A DNA stretch of 17,034 nucleotides from contig CAJUHR010000054.1 of NCBI GenBank assembly GCA_910586255.1, forward strand, positions 1 to 17,034, read 5' to 3'. The position numbers were made by a program, and so were the translations under genes. The stretch comes from an uncultured Lachnospiraceae bacterium (GTDB lineage: Bacteria; Bacillota; Clostridia; Lachnospirales; Lachnospiraceae). This document shows, piece after piece, positions 8,098 to 14,701 of this stretch; the first letter of the stretch is position 1, and every line of letters begins with the position of its first letter. Below the pieces are notes generated by a model, which worked only from the letters and a program-made list of their open reading frames with translations, was not told the origin of the DNA and did not search any database.

Positions 8098-8271
8098 TGC
8101 CTGTCTGCTTTCGCGATATTTTATGATGGCATCCAAAGTGTGAGTACTGACTTGTGAAAATTCCGGTGTATTAATCGCCCACTGTCCATGCTCTCTGCAT
8201 GCGCGTGGTGAGATTGTGGATAGCGATAATCCGGTCACGAACCAAGTGCAATGAAAGGAGAGGATATAACG
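8098..8271. other. 174-base gap inside the ATPase unit
   Basis: This is unusually long for an otherwise tightly packed unit. It holds a short hairpin (CATGC / GCATG, 8187-8201). A minus-strand reading frame here runs GQWAINTPEFSQVSTHTLDA, which looks like protein but has no start, ribosome binding site or complete family. It may be a remnant or a spacer carrying a second promoter; neither is shown. Confidence 0.3.
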
Positions 8272-9525
8272 ATGGTTTCAGAAAGCACGTCCGAACAGGT
8301 GCATCCGGAAGAAGCCTTGTCTGACAAAGAATGTTTGTTAAAGGGAATTGCCCCTCATAAGGGTCCGCTTATCCGTGAATTATCGGCAGGCATTGATTTT
8401 CTTGCTGACTTTTGGAAGGAGAAATACCTGCAGGAGTATATTAGCGAAGGCGGGAGCAAGATAAAATTCATTACAGGAAAGCCTGGCAGCGGAAAAAGCC
8501 ATTTTCTCCGGCTTTTTTCCCTTATGGCAGAGGAACAGCACTACAAAACCGTGTATTTTTCCGCAACAGAGATCTGGCTTCATGACTTTAAGGAGATCTA
8601 TTTGGAAATCCTTCGCCAATGTGATATTATGGATTGTCTGAAGGGCTGCGCAGGCCAGGTTATAGAAGGAATGGGCTACAGCCAGGACGATATTCCGGAA
8701 AATATGTCATTTATGGACTATCTGTCTTCCCAGGATATGGGAGACGCGATTACCAGAAGAGAGATACGTCTGCAGCTTAAGAAAATGTTTCTGGAAAATC
8801 CCCTTATGGACAATAATTTTGCTCTGGCCTGCAGCCTTCTGACCGGAGGAATACTGGGACATCCGTTACTGGAAATACAAAACCAGGAGCTTCTGCTGAA
8901 TTGGATGCAGGGTGACCGCACCGTAAAGCTTGCCCTTGTCCGGGCTCTGGGACTGTCGCCCAGCCGTATTACCCGATACAATGCAAGACATATGCTGCGG
9001 TCCCTTTGTGAGGTGATCCGCATGAGCGGATATAAGGGGCTGATTATTTCCATAGATGATATGGAGATTCTCATAAGCCGGTCAAGTCTGGCCCCTCTTC
9101 ACTATACTAAGTTGCGCAGAGAGGACACTTATGAAAGCATTCGCCAGCTGATTGATGAAATTGACAGTCTGAAAAATATTATGTTTCTGTTTGGCTTTGA
9201 CCGGGAGCTTTTTGACAATGACAATATGGGGATCAAATCCTATCAGGCTCTTTGGATGCGGATTCAGAATGAGATTGTGGGAGAGCATTTTAACCGTTTT
9301 GCAGATATCGCGGACTTAGACCGGCTGGCCACGCAGGTTTATTCGCCTGAAGTGCTGGTTTCCATGTCCCAAAAGCTTGCAAAGGCTGCCAGCTCCATGG
9401 ACTGTCCCGCATTTGTGATCTCTTTGGAAGATGCCAATGAAATCGTTCAAAATGCGGAATTTGGCGGTATTGGCATCCCGCGTCTGGTAAACGACAGAAC
9501 TCTTGGAGGTGAATGCCATGTTTGA
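8272..9525 (+). CDS. BrxC/BrxD-like P-loop ATPase (first of pair)
   Basis: 417-residue ATP-binding protein. Walker A is ITGKPGSGKSHFLR (GKPGSGKSH at 69-77) and Walker B is GLIISIDDMEIL (IDDME at 261-265). A sensor-like strand NIMFLFGFDRELFD follows at 302-315, preceded by YESIRQLIDEID. This order and size resemble the BREX ATP-binding proteins (DUF2791/BrxD-like) and the wider AAA+/ORC-like ATPases. Walker B has IDD rather than the usual DE. The start at 8272 was preferred over 8251 because AGGAGAGG (8255-8262) sits nine bases ahead of it, within the longer frame. It overlaps the next ATPase gene by 8 bases. It probably acts on DNA together with its partner, as BrxC/BrxD proteins do; no substrate can be deduced. 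Homology is recognised from motifs, not from a search. Confidence 0.8.
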   Translation: MVSESTSEQVHPEEALSDKECLLKGIAPHKGPLIRELSAGIDFLADFWKEKYLQEYISEGGSKIKFITGKPGSGKSHFLRLFSLMAEEQHYKTVYFSATEIWLHDFKEIYLEILRQCDIMDCLKGCAGQVIEGMGYSQDDIPENMSFMDYLSSQDMGDAITRREIRLQLKKMFLENPLMDNNFALACSLLTGGILGHPLLEIQNQELLLNWMQGDRTVKLALVRALGLSPSRITRYNARHMLRSLCEVIRMSGYKGLIISIDDMEILISRSSLAPLHYTKLRREDTYESIRQLIDEIDSLKNIMFLFGFDRELFDNDNMGIKSYQALWMRIQNEIVGEHFNRFADIADLDRLATQVYSPEVLVSMSQKLAKAASSMDCPAFVISLEDANEIVQNAEFGGIGIPRLVNDRTLGGECHV

Positions 9526-10711
9526 TATGGAAGCAAGACGAGTGATAGAAGCATTGAGATCCGGTATTCCCTCCCGCGCGGTAGGACAGTACTTTTCGGA
9601 AGCCCGCCCCCAGATTATGAAAGAAATCTCCGGCCGCCTGGAACGGGTTTCAGAAAACGGTAAATCAGATGGCATAGTCATTTCCGGAAAGTACGGAGAA
9701 GGGAAAACCCATCTGCTCAATACGGTATTTAATCTGGCCCATTCCAACAATATGGTTGTTTCCTACCTTTCTCTCAGCAAGGAAACACCCATGGATAAGC
9801 TGTATCTGGTTTATCAGAAGCTGATAAGCAACACGTATCTTCCCAAAAGACAGCAGCCTGGCTTTCTGCAGGTCTTGGAAAAGATGACTCCCAACAGTCC
9901 GCTGGCAGGCGAGATGCTTCCCTATGCGGCCAAGGAGCTGGAAACCGATAAGCTCTACTATTTGCTGCGGGCCTACATGAATACCGAGGACCAGGAGGAA
10001 AAATTCCTCTTACAGGCAGACCTGGAGGGGGATTTTATTGCCAATGTTCCCTTAAAGCAGATCTACAAGCGGATTTTTGGCCAGCCGGTAAAATATTCTA
10101 CGTCCTTTAGCAAGACAAAGCATTGCGGGGATTATTTCGCTTTTATGAGCCATTTATTTACAAAGCTTGGCTATAACGGATGGGTCATTCTGGTTGATGA
10201 GGCAGAGCTGATTGGCCGTCTGGGCAAAAAGGCCCGTTTAAATGCTTACCGGAACATGGCCCGTTTCCTGCTGCCGGACAATCGGATGGAATCGGTTTTC
10301 AGTATGTTCGCCTTAAGCTCCTCCTATGTGGAGGATGTCATTGACGGTAAACATGAATTTGAGAATTTAGAAGCGGTTTATCCTGGTGAAACGGAACCCG
10401 CCAAAACAGTGCTCAATCTCCTGATAAAGGCTCCGCAGCTGCTTCCTCTTACTAAGAATGAGATCCACCAGATTCTAAGCCGGGTTCAGGAGTTTCACGG
10501 CCGTGCCTATGAGTGGAACCCGGATGTCTCCCTGGAAAGCATCGCCAAAGCTACCCAGGCAGGCGGGTATCTGCTGCGGACTAAGATACGGGCGGCAATC
10601 GAGTTTTTTGATCAGCTGTACCAGTATGGGGAGGCGGGGAATACCCGAATTGACGAGCTGGGAGCGGAGAGATTTGAGGAGGATGTGCCGGCGCTGGATG
10701 AGTTGGGGTGA
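9518..10711 (+). CDS. BrxD-like ATPase, DUF2791 family (second of pair)
   Basis: 397-residue ATP-binding protein. The N-terminus EARRVIEALRSGIPSRAVGQ (5-24) is characteristic of the DUF2791/BrxD family. Walker A is VISGKYGEGKTHLL (GKYGEGKTH at 57-65) and Walker B is WVILVDEAELI (222-232), with the expected DE pair. The C-terminal 100 residues are helical and include the GGYLLRTKIRAAIEFFD segment. BrxD is the ATPase of type II BREX phage defence, and related ATPases occur in other helicase-linked defence or stress islands. The ATG at 9518 has GGAGGTG six bases upstream and overlaps the previous stop by 8 bases, so the two ATPases are probably made in similar amounts and may form a hetero-oligomer. 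A TTG at 9503 was rejected. It differs clearly from the first ATPase, so this is not a recent duplication. Confidence 0.85.
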   Translation: MFDMEARRVIEALRSGIPSRAVGQYFSEARPQIMKEISGRLERVSENGKSDGIVISGKYGEGKTHLLNTVFNLAHSNNMVVSYLSLSKETPMDKLYLVYQKLISNTYLPKRQQPGFLQVLEKMTPNSPLAGEMLPYAAKELETDKLYYLLRAYMNTEDQEEKFLLQADLEGDFIANVPLKQIYKRIFGQPVKYSTSFSKTKHCGDYFAFMSHLFTKLGYNGWVILVDEAELIGRLGKKARLNAYRNMARFLLPDNRMESVFSMFALSSSYVEDVIDGKHEFENLEAVYPGETEPAKTVLNLLIKAPQLLPLTKNEIHQILSRVQEFHGRAYEWNPDVSLESIAKATQAGGYLLRTKIRAAIEFFDQLYQYGEAGNTRIDELGAERFEEDVPALDELG

Positions 10712-10769
10712 GCTGCCAGGAGCATCTGCATATACATGAACTTTTGAAAAATTGGAAAAGGCACTTCTT

Positions 10770-11030
10770 ATGGCATTTGACCCCTATACTAATGAAGAAA
10801 TAATGGAGCTTTTCAGTCAGAAAAGCAAGACGAATGAATTGACTAAAAATGTGCTTAAAAACTATTATAAGCTTCCGATTATGTGCCTGTTAAGAATTTA
10901 AGATCCGACAGACGTATGGGAAAAGAGATCGGGAGCAAATGGATACTTTGATTTTTTAGAAGGCTACATGGGAAGTCAGATTAACGGAACAGAAATGAAG
11001 TTTACTGTTATGAGCCCCGGGTTAGGTTAA
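10770..11030 (+). pseudogene. Small downstream gene interrupted by an in-frame TAA
   Basis: The frame opens at ATG 10770 with a GGAAAAGG site about nine bases upstream. It runs MAFDPYTNEEIMELFSQKSK and onward for 43 codons to TAA at 10899-10901, then continues in the same frame for 42 further codons of good protein-like sequence (for example DPTDVWEKRSGANGYFDFLE) to TAA at 11030. The whole would be an 86-residue acidic, soluble protein. I do not recognise the family. The most economical reading is a single nonsense substitution; the alternative is two separate short peptides, but the second half has no start near its beginning. It lies 58 bases after the second ATPase and may be part of that unit. 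Confidence 0.55.
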
Positions 11031-11044
11031 TAACAAAAGCTTTT

Positions 11045-11093
11045 AAAATAATAACCTGCCCCCCAAAAGAAAACTCTCTCATTTGGGGGCAGG
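11045..11093 (-). terminator. Intrinsic terminator of the Wzz-like gene
   Basis: On the minus strand CCTGCCCCCAAA pairs with TTTGGGGGGCAGG (one bulged base), followed by TTATTATTTT. It lies 23 bases after the stop codon at 11116. The plus-strand side has no U-run, so it does not obviously terminate the ATPase unit. Confidence 0.75.
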
Positions 11094-11115
11094 CCATCTG
11101 CCAGATCATAATAAT

Positions 11116-12564
11116 CTACTCAAACACAACAAATCCAATAACCTCTTTTTTCAAATCGTAAACCTTTTCAAGCTCCAATTCGATGGACTGATATGTGGAG
11201 CAGTTACATTGTTCAACTAACACCACACTGTCACATTCGGATAATTTCTGAACCGCATCCACATTCTGAAGAATATTGCCTCCGGTGATGACCTGTATAT
11301 GGGGCATGTGTGTTTTCAGATAATCGGCTACCTGTACAATGGAATCGGAAGCAGCGCAGCCGGATACCAGCAATGTTTTTATGTTATCCGTATAGTTTTG
11401 GATGTTTGCGGTAATCAGCTCATATTCATTTTCAGCGGAATTTCCGTTGCCGCGTCCCTCCAAGTGATTTAGCCACCGGTCAATCATTCCCTTCTTAGAC
11501 TTTTCCGAAACGGGCAATGTGCCGAGAATTTTGGCGCCAAAGCGGTTGCGAAGCTCTTTGGGAGAATACAGCTTATCACTTAACAGGAAGCATACACATA
11601 TAAAAAATACAATGAGGAAGCCGCCCAATACTCCCCCGAGAACGGCGTATTTGAGAGCGCTTCTTAGGGATGCGGAATTGGAGGAGCTTACAGAAGACGG
11701 TTTGTTTAATTCCTCCATTGCCGTCTTTTTTTCGTTCAAAGAGGTACGCAATGCTTCCAAACGCTGAAGCTCTCCTTTTTGTCTGTCTGAAAGACTTAAA
11801 TCAACAGTACGGCTGAAGCTGGTATTCAAAACATTTACCGTATGCTCTCCAATATCCTTTGCGATCTGCCGGTGAAGAGAATCCAGCTGTTCCAACATGG
11901 CATTGAGAATTTTTTCGGCGTCCTCCTGATTGGTGTGCCTTACACGGATGGAAAGCAGATTTGTCAGAGAGCTGATATCAGCATTGGTCAGGGCGGCCCC
12001 GCTTCCATTTGGGGAAAGGGTACTGAGCCGGCCTCTCTCCACGGAGATTAATTCCTGCAGATAGTGAGTATCAATCTTGGAGGAGGGATTGATACTTTCA
12101 AGAAATGTGCCGCTGGTCATGATGTATTGGTAGGCTTGCAGGATTGAATCGGTGTAATTGACATTTTGATAGGCCATACCGGGCATAATTTCATAGTCAG
12201 TCTTTATGAACAAATCGCCTCTGGCTTCGCATACATCGTAGGGGCTTAAATTCATTAGGACGGAATTTTCTATATATTCCTGCTGACTTATAATGTTATC
12301 GGAAATATTTTCGAGTTCCCGTTCATAGGAAGCCTGTTCAGCTTCGTACTGTGCCAGTTCCTCCTGATAGGCCTGTTCCATTTCTGCGATGGAGGAAGGG
12401 TCGCTCTGATTTTTGTATGTAAGGATGCCCTTTGCGCCACCAAGGAGGATTGCAAAAGCGATGGCCGTTACTATGATAATTTTCCACTTATAAAGAATTG
12501 CAAAAATCAAATCCTTTAAATCGACCTCTTGTTCATAAGTGGTTTGTGCATTTACAGAATCCAT
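11116..12564 (-). CDS. Wzz/YveK-type chain-length protein with a degenerate kinase-like C-terminal domain
   Basis: 482-residue membrane protein of the polysaccharide co-polymerase class. The cytoplasmic N-terminus has VDLKDLIFAILYKWKIII, then a first membrane segment at about 27-48. The extracytoplasmic part includes a strong coiled coil at 58-105 and another helical region at 260-288, followed by a second membrane segment at 306-328 and the PKELRNRFGAKILGTLP linker seen in Wzz/CapA proteins. Residues 396-482 follow the fold order of a BY-kinase (CpsD/YwqD) domain, but the P-loop position reads LLVSGCAASDSI with no GKS/T, and there is no tyrosine cluster. It should control polymer length or export, yet probably cannot phosphorylate. 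GGGAG lies eight bases before the ATG. It has its own promoter and terminator and belongs functionally with the glycosyltransferase operon. Confidence 0.85.
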   Translation of the reverse strand: MDSVNAQTTYEQEVDLKDLIFAILYKWKIIIVTAIAFAILLGGAKGILTYKNQSDPSSIAEMEQAYQEELAQYEAEQASYERELENISDNIISQQEYIENSVLMNLSPYDVCEARGDLFIKTDYEIMPGMAYQNVNYTDSILQAYQYIMTSGTFLESINPSSKIDTHYLQELISVERGRLSTLSPNGSGAALTNADISSLTNLLSIRVRHTNQEDAEKILNAMLEQLDSLHRQIAKDIGEHTVNVLNTSFSRTVDLSLSDRQKGELQRLEALRTSLNEKKTAMEELNKPSSVSSSNSASLRSALKYAVLGGVLGGFLIVFFICVCFLLSDKLYSPKELRNRFGAKILGTLPVSEKSKKGMIDRWLNHLEGRGNGNSAENEYELITANIQNYTDNIKTLLVSGCAASDSIVQVADYLKTHMPHIQVITGGNILQNVDAVQKLSECDSVVLVEQCNCSTYQSIELELEKVYDLKKEVIGFVVFE

Positions 12565-12613
12565 AAATCATTCTCCCTCTGTTCATTTATTCTTTGGAAA
12601 TCAATTCCGCTTT

Positions 12614-12642
12614 ATTGTACCATAGGGAGGGACATAAAACAA
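12614..12642 (-). promoter_or_regulatory. Sigma-70-type promoter for the Wzz-like gene
   Basis: On the minus strand TTGTTT (12642-12637) and TACAAT (12619-12614) are separated by 17 bases, with a predicted start near 12607. The -35, -10, flanking AATAAA and a CC-CC-TATG pattern in the spacer match the promoter at 5359-5387. Confidence 0.7.
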
Positions 12643-12816
12643 GGTAATATATTTCCAGATTTATTAAGGTTATCGAAATGTGTCAGCATTGTCGAGACTT
12701 TTTCGGTATAATGGATGCAAGAAAATATGGAGGAGATATCCGACCTTAGGCAGATAACTGCTGTTCTGGAAGAAAACACAGACAGAGAGAACACATTCGC
12801 TATTTGGCTTTTACGT

Positions 12817-13116
12817 TCAATGTAATTCAAATACCGATCTTACGGTTGCCTTAAAAGCGACAATAATGGACTTTTGAGCCGGTGCCTGATATCGTCCAAG
12901 GCTTTCTATAATAACGGACTTGTTTTTGATTATATATCGGCCTTTCAGCTGTGCGGATAAAAATGCAGCCGAAAGATCATTTATCGTATTGACAGCTGCA
13001 TCCAAAATAATATTACTGCGCACATCTACAAGTAGAGAAAGAGCTATCATGGAATAATCATCTTTCAGCGCGCAATTAGATGGCAAATTGCCGTGTATGG
13101 GAGAAAAATATCGTAT
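12817..13116 (-). pseudogene. DUF3870-like gene lacking a recognisable start
   Basis: The frame reads HGNLPSNCALKDDYSMIALS, then SLLVDVRSNIILDAAVNTIN, and ends with the stretch SLGRYQAPAQKSIIVAFKAT. This follows the small DUF3870 family from near its N-terminus (GXAKLPSN...) to its end (RYXGXAQKAI...ALK), about 95-100 residues. No ATG, GTG or TTG with a ribosome binding site precedes the homologous part; the frame stays open to 13209, but that extension reads as the complement of another remnant. The only internal ATG (13050) would remove the conserved start. It is best read as a 5'-truncated or start-mutated gene, with a non-standard ATA start at 13116 the less likely option. The function of the family is unknown to me. 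Confidence 0.55.
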
Positions 13117-13406
13117 ACAAAAGGAGGCAAAGCCTGCAGTATTCCGGGCCGGGGAGTTTTTTTTCATTGACGGAAGGCAGATTTCTGTGGGAACGTCCTT
13201 AGATGCCAAGACCGTATTTAAATATATAGAAGGACTGGAACAAGCTGAACGGATTTCTTAGGTGGTCTAATATTTCTTCTGCGGATTTCAATGAGGTTCT
13301 TGCAGAACTGATTGAGACTGGAATTAACCGGGATATAGAGAGCCTTGCCAGTCTTGAACATATCCGGTGGGGCAGCAGCATTGCTGCTGCCCATGCCCAT
13401 GACTAA
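13097..13406 (+). pseudogene. Frameshifted remnant of an unidentified protein
   Basis: From ATG 13097 the frame reads MGEKYRIQKEAKPAVFRAGE and continues through FFFIDGRQISVGTSLDAKTV to TAG at 13259. The sequence then continues as good protein in a second frame (WSNISSADFNEVLAELIETG from 13263) to TAA at 13404-13406. Removing one base near 13254-13258 joins the halves into about 102 residues ending in LEHIRWGSSIAAAHAHD. No ribosome binding site precedes the ATG, and the N-terminus overlaps the antisense DUF3870 remnant, so the 5' end is probably missing as well. I do not recognise the family. Confidence 0.45.
13370..13392. repeat. 10-bp perfect inverted repeat with 3-base loop
   Basis: GGGCAGCAGC / GCTGCTGCCC around ATT, immediately downstream of the zinc-ribbon gene stop codon. 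It would form a very stable hairpin in either transcript. There is no U-run on either side, so a terminator call is not justified; it also encodes the SSIAAA end of the plus-strand remnant. Confidence 0.5.
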
Positions 13407-13675
13407 TTGCTCCAACGCTTTAAGGCAGGAAACCATTCAAGCATGATTTTTCTGGCTTCCTCTTCACTCATATTCGGGTTGGCGGCAACCATAGGCGGCA
13501 CACATATCTCGATCATCTCCTCCATGGTGCCCTGAAAGGTAAATTTGCCCTTTTCAAAACAATATTTGCAGTACTCCTCATTTTTGCTGCCATCAGCATT
13601 TGTCCCATACAGCTCATTGTTTTCTCCCATGGGCATACCACAGCACTGACAAAATTTCTGATTCATCTCGTTCAT
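13403..13675 (-). CDS. Small zinc-ribbon protein
   Basis: 90-residue soluble protein. A zinc ribbon is formed by CQCCG (C9, C11, C12) and CKYC (C36, C39), with GTNADGSKNEEYCKYCF between and after. It is followed by TMEEMIEICVPPMVAANPNM, then SEEEARKIMLEWFPALKRW. This is the common clostridial putative-zinc-ribbon family (zinc_ribbon_2 type), whose members are about this length. The start at 13675 is set by GGAGG eight bases upstream; the ATG codons at 13681 and 13690 overlap or precede that site. It follows the WYL regulator on the same strand with a 129-base gap that holds a strong hairpin and a possible promoter, so it may be a target of that regulator. The biochemical role of the family is not known to me. 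Confidence 0.85.
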   Translation of the reverse strand: MNEMNQKFCQCCGMPMGENNELYGTNADGSKNEEYCKYCFEKGKFTFQGTMEEMIEICVPPMVAANPNMSEEEARKIMLEWFPALKRWSN

Positions 13676-13711
13676 TTTCATTACCTCCATTTTCCCATAT
13701 GTTTAAGATTC

Positions 13712-13756
13712 ATGGATGACAGCCGTTTGACAGCAGTCTCAGCGGTTGCCATCCAT
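13712..13756 (-). promoter_or_regulatory. Strong leader hairpin upstream of the zinc-ribbon gene
   Basis: Two 14-base arms (ATGGATGACAGCCG and CGGTTGCCATCCAT) pair at 12 of 14 positions as DNA, and 13 of 14 in minus-strand RNA with one G-U pair, around a 17-base loop. It lies 37 bases before the zinc-ribbon start codon. A cis-acting RNA or an operator is possible; it matches no riboswitch class I recognise. Confidence 0.5.
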
Positions 13757-13774
13757 ATTCAGTTGTCGTAGTTT

Positions 13775-13807
13775 AATATATCACAGATATCCTGACATCC
13801 TCTGTCA
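13775..13807 (-). promoter_or_regulatory. Possible promoter and operator between WYL regulator and zinc-ribbon gene
   Basis: On the minus strand an extended -10 (TGATATATT, 13783-13775) lies downstream of a perfect inverted repeat TGACA-5-TGTCA (13793-13807). That repeat overlaps both a TTGACA and the regulator stop codon. The TTGACA-to-TATATT spacing is 22 bases, too long for a normal promoter, so the extended -10 would have to carry it. The palindrome is a candidate binding site for the neighbouring regulator. Confidence 0.35.
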
Positions 13808-14701
13808 AGGTTTATTTTTTTCATATATCAATTTTGCCTGTTCTGCAATAACCTCCCGCAGATAAGCAGGGGAAAGTATATCTGCCTGAGTTCCAAAGGA
13901 AAGCAGAAATCCTGTGAGCCATGCATCCTCCGGCATTTTTGCAGAAACAATCAGATCCCCATTGGCCTGCTTTTGAACCTGCGCTTTATCGAACTCATCG
14001 TAAACGCGGTACGCCATTTCCTTGGGAAAACGAAGGACAATTTCTTTATATTCTTCCTGAGAAGCTTCGGTCGGTTCCAGAAAATCCCGGCGCTGAAAGC
14101 ACTCATTTAAAAGCTCCAAATCTAAAATGCGATTTAGTTTGAATATCCGTAGGGCTTGTTTTTCTGTGCAAAAGGCCTTCAGATACCATGCATTTGATTT
14201 GTAGACAAGTTTGCAGGGCTCCACGACCCGTTCGCTTATAATCTGACTGGAATTTGCATAGTGGATTTTAACAGATCTGCAGTGAATGACAGCCGATTTC
14301 AGTAATTCAAATTTTTCATTGTCAGCTTCTTTATTTCCCCACCGGGAGAAATCCACCTCAAGCCAGTTTTCCCCGCTGACATGAAACATTGCGGAGAGTT
14401 TTTGCAATGTCTGGCTGTTGTCAATATTCGGTGTGGCGTTTATACTCTGCAAGGCGGTGAGAATTTCCTTCTTTTCGTCCTCTGATAATACAGCCTTATT
14501 CAGAACAAAATCATTCATTAAACGAATCCCGCCGTTTCTGCCTGTTTCTGCATAAATGGGAATGCCGGCTTCGCTCAGAGAATCAATATCCCTGTAAATG
14601 GTCCTGACGGACACCTCAAATTTTTCTGCTAATTCCGGGGCAGTGGCTTGTCCCTTGTCAAGCAGATAGTACACAATCTTAAATAGTCTGCTTTCCTGCA
14701 T
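13805..14701 (-). CDS. WYL-domain (YafY-type) transcriptional regulator
   Basis: 298-residue DNA-binding regulator. An N-terminal winged helix-turn-helix (HTH_11 type) spans about 1-60 with TAPELAEKFEVSVRTIYRDI as the recognition region. The WYL ligand-binding domain follows at about 130-205, with AWYLKAFCTE at 171-180 and LRIFKLNRI at 184-192, and then a C-terminal WCX extension. WYL domains are thought to sense nucleic-acid or nucleotide ligands, and YafY-type proteins usually regulate nearby genes. The start at 14701 is fixed by AAGGAG nine bases upstream and by the family N-terminus. Its 5' region coincides with the broken end of an oxidoreductase gene, so its original promoter may be lost or it may be read from upstream. 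The zinc-ribbon gene lies just downstream. Confidence 0.9.
   Translation of the reverse strand: MQESRLFKIVYYLLDKGQATAPELAEKFEVSVRTIYRDIDSLSEAGIPIYAETGRNGGIRLMNDFVLNKAVLSEDEKKEILTALQSINATPNIDNSQTLQKLSAMFHVSGENWLEVDFSRWGNKEADNEKFELLKSAVIHCRSVKIHYANSSQIISERVVEPCKLVYKSNAWYLKAFCTEKQALRIFKLNRILDLELLNECFQRRDFLEPTEASQEEYKEIVLRFPKEMAYRVYDEFDKAQVQKQANGDLIVSAKMPEDAWLTGFLLSFGTQADILSPAYLREVIAEQAKLIYEKNKP

Noticed and set aside
8718..9750. Minus-strand frames opposite the two ATPase genes
   Set aside because: The plus-strand frames carry Walker A and B motifs and good ribosome binding sites; the opposite frames are serine/arginine-rich shadows.
12727..12828. Short plus-strand frame MEEISDLRQITAVLEENTDR as a regulator gene
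   Set aside because: Only 32 codons, no ribosome binding site, and the nearby TATAAT (12710 region) lacks a correctly spaced -35. The stretch 12643-12816 holds no gene I can support.
13071..13170. Plus-strand IRWQIAVYGR as the start of a NifH-like ATPase
   Set aside because: The similarity to QIAVYGKGGIGKS stops after about ten residues, with no P-loop, and the stretch is antisense to conserved DUF3870 residues.
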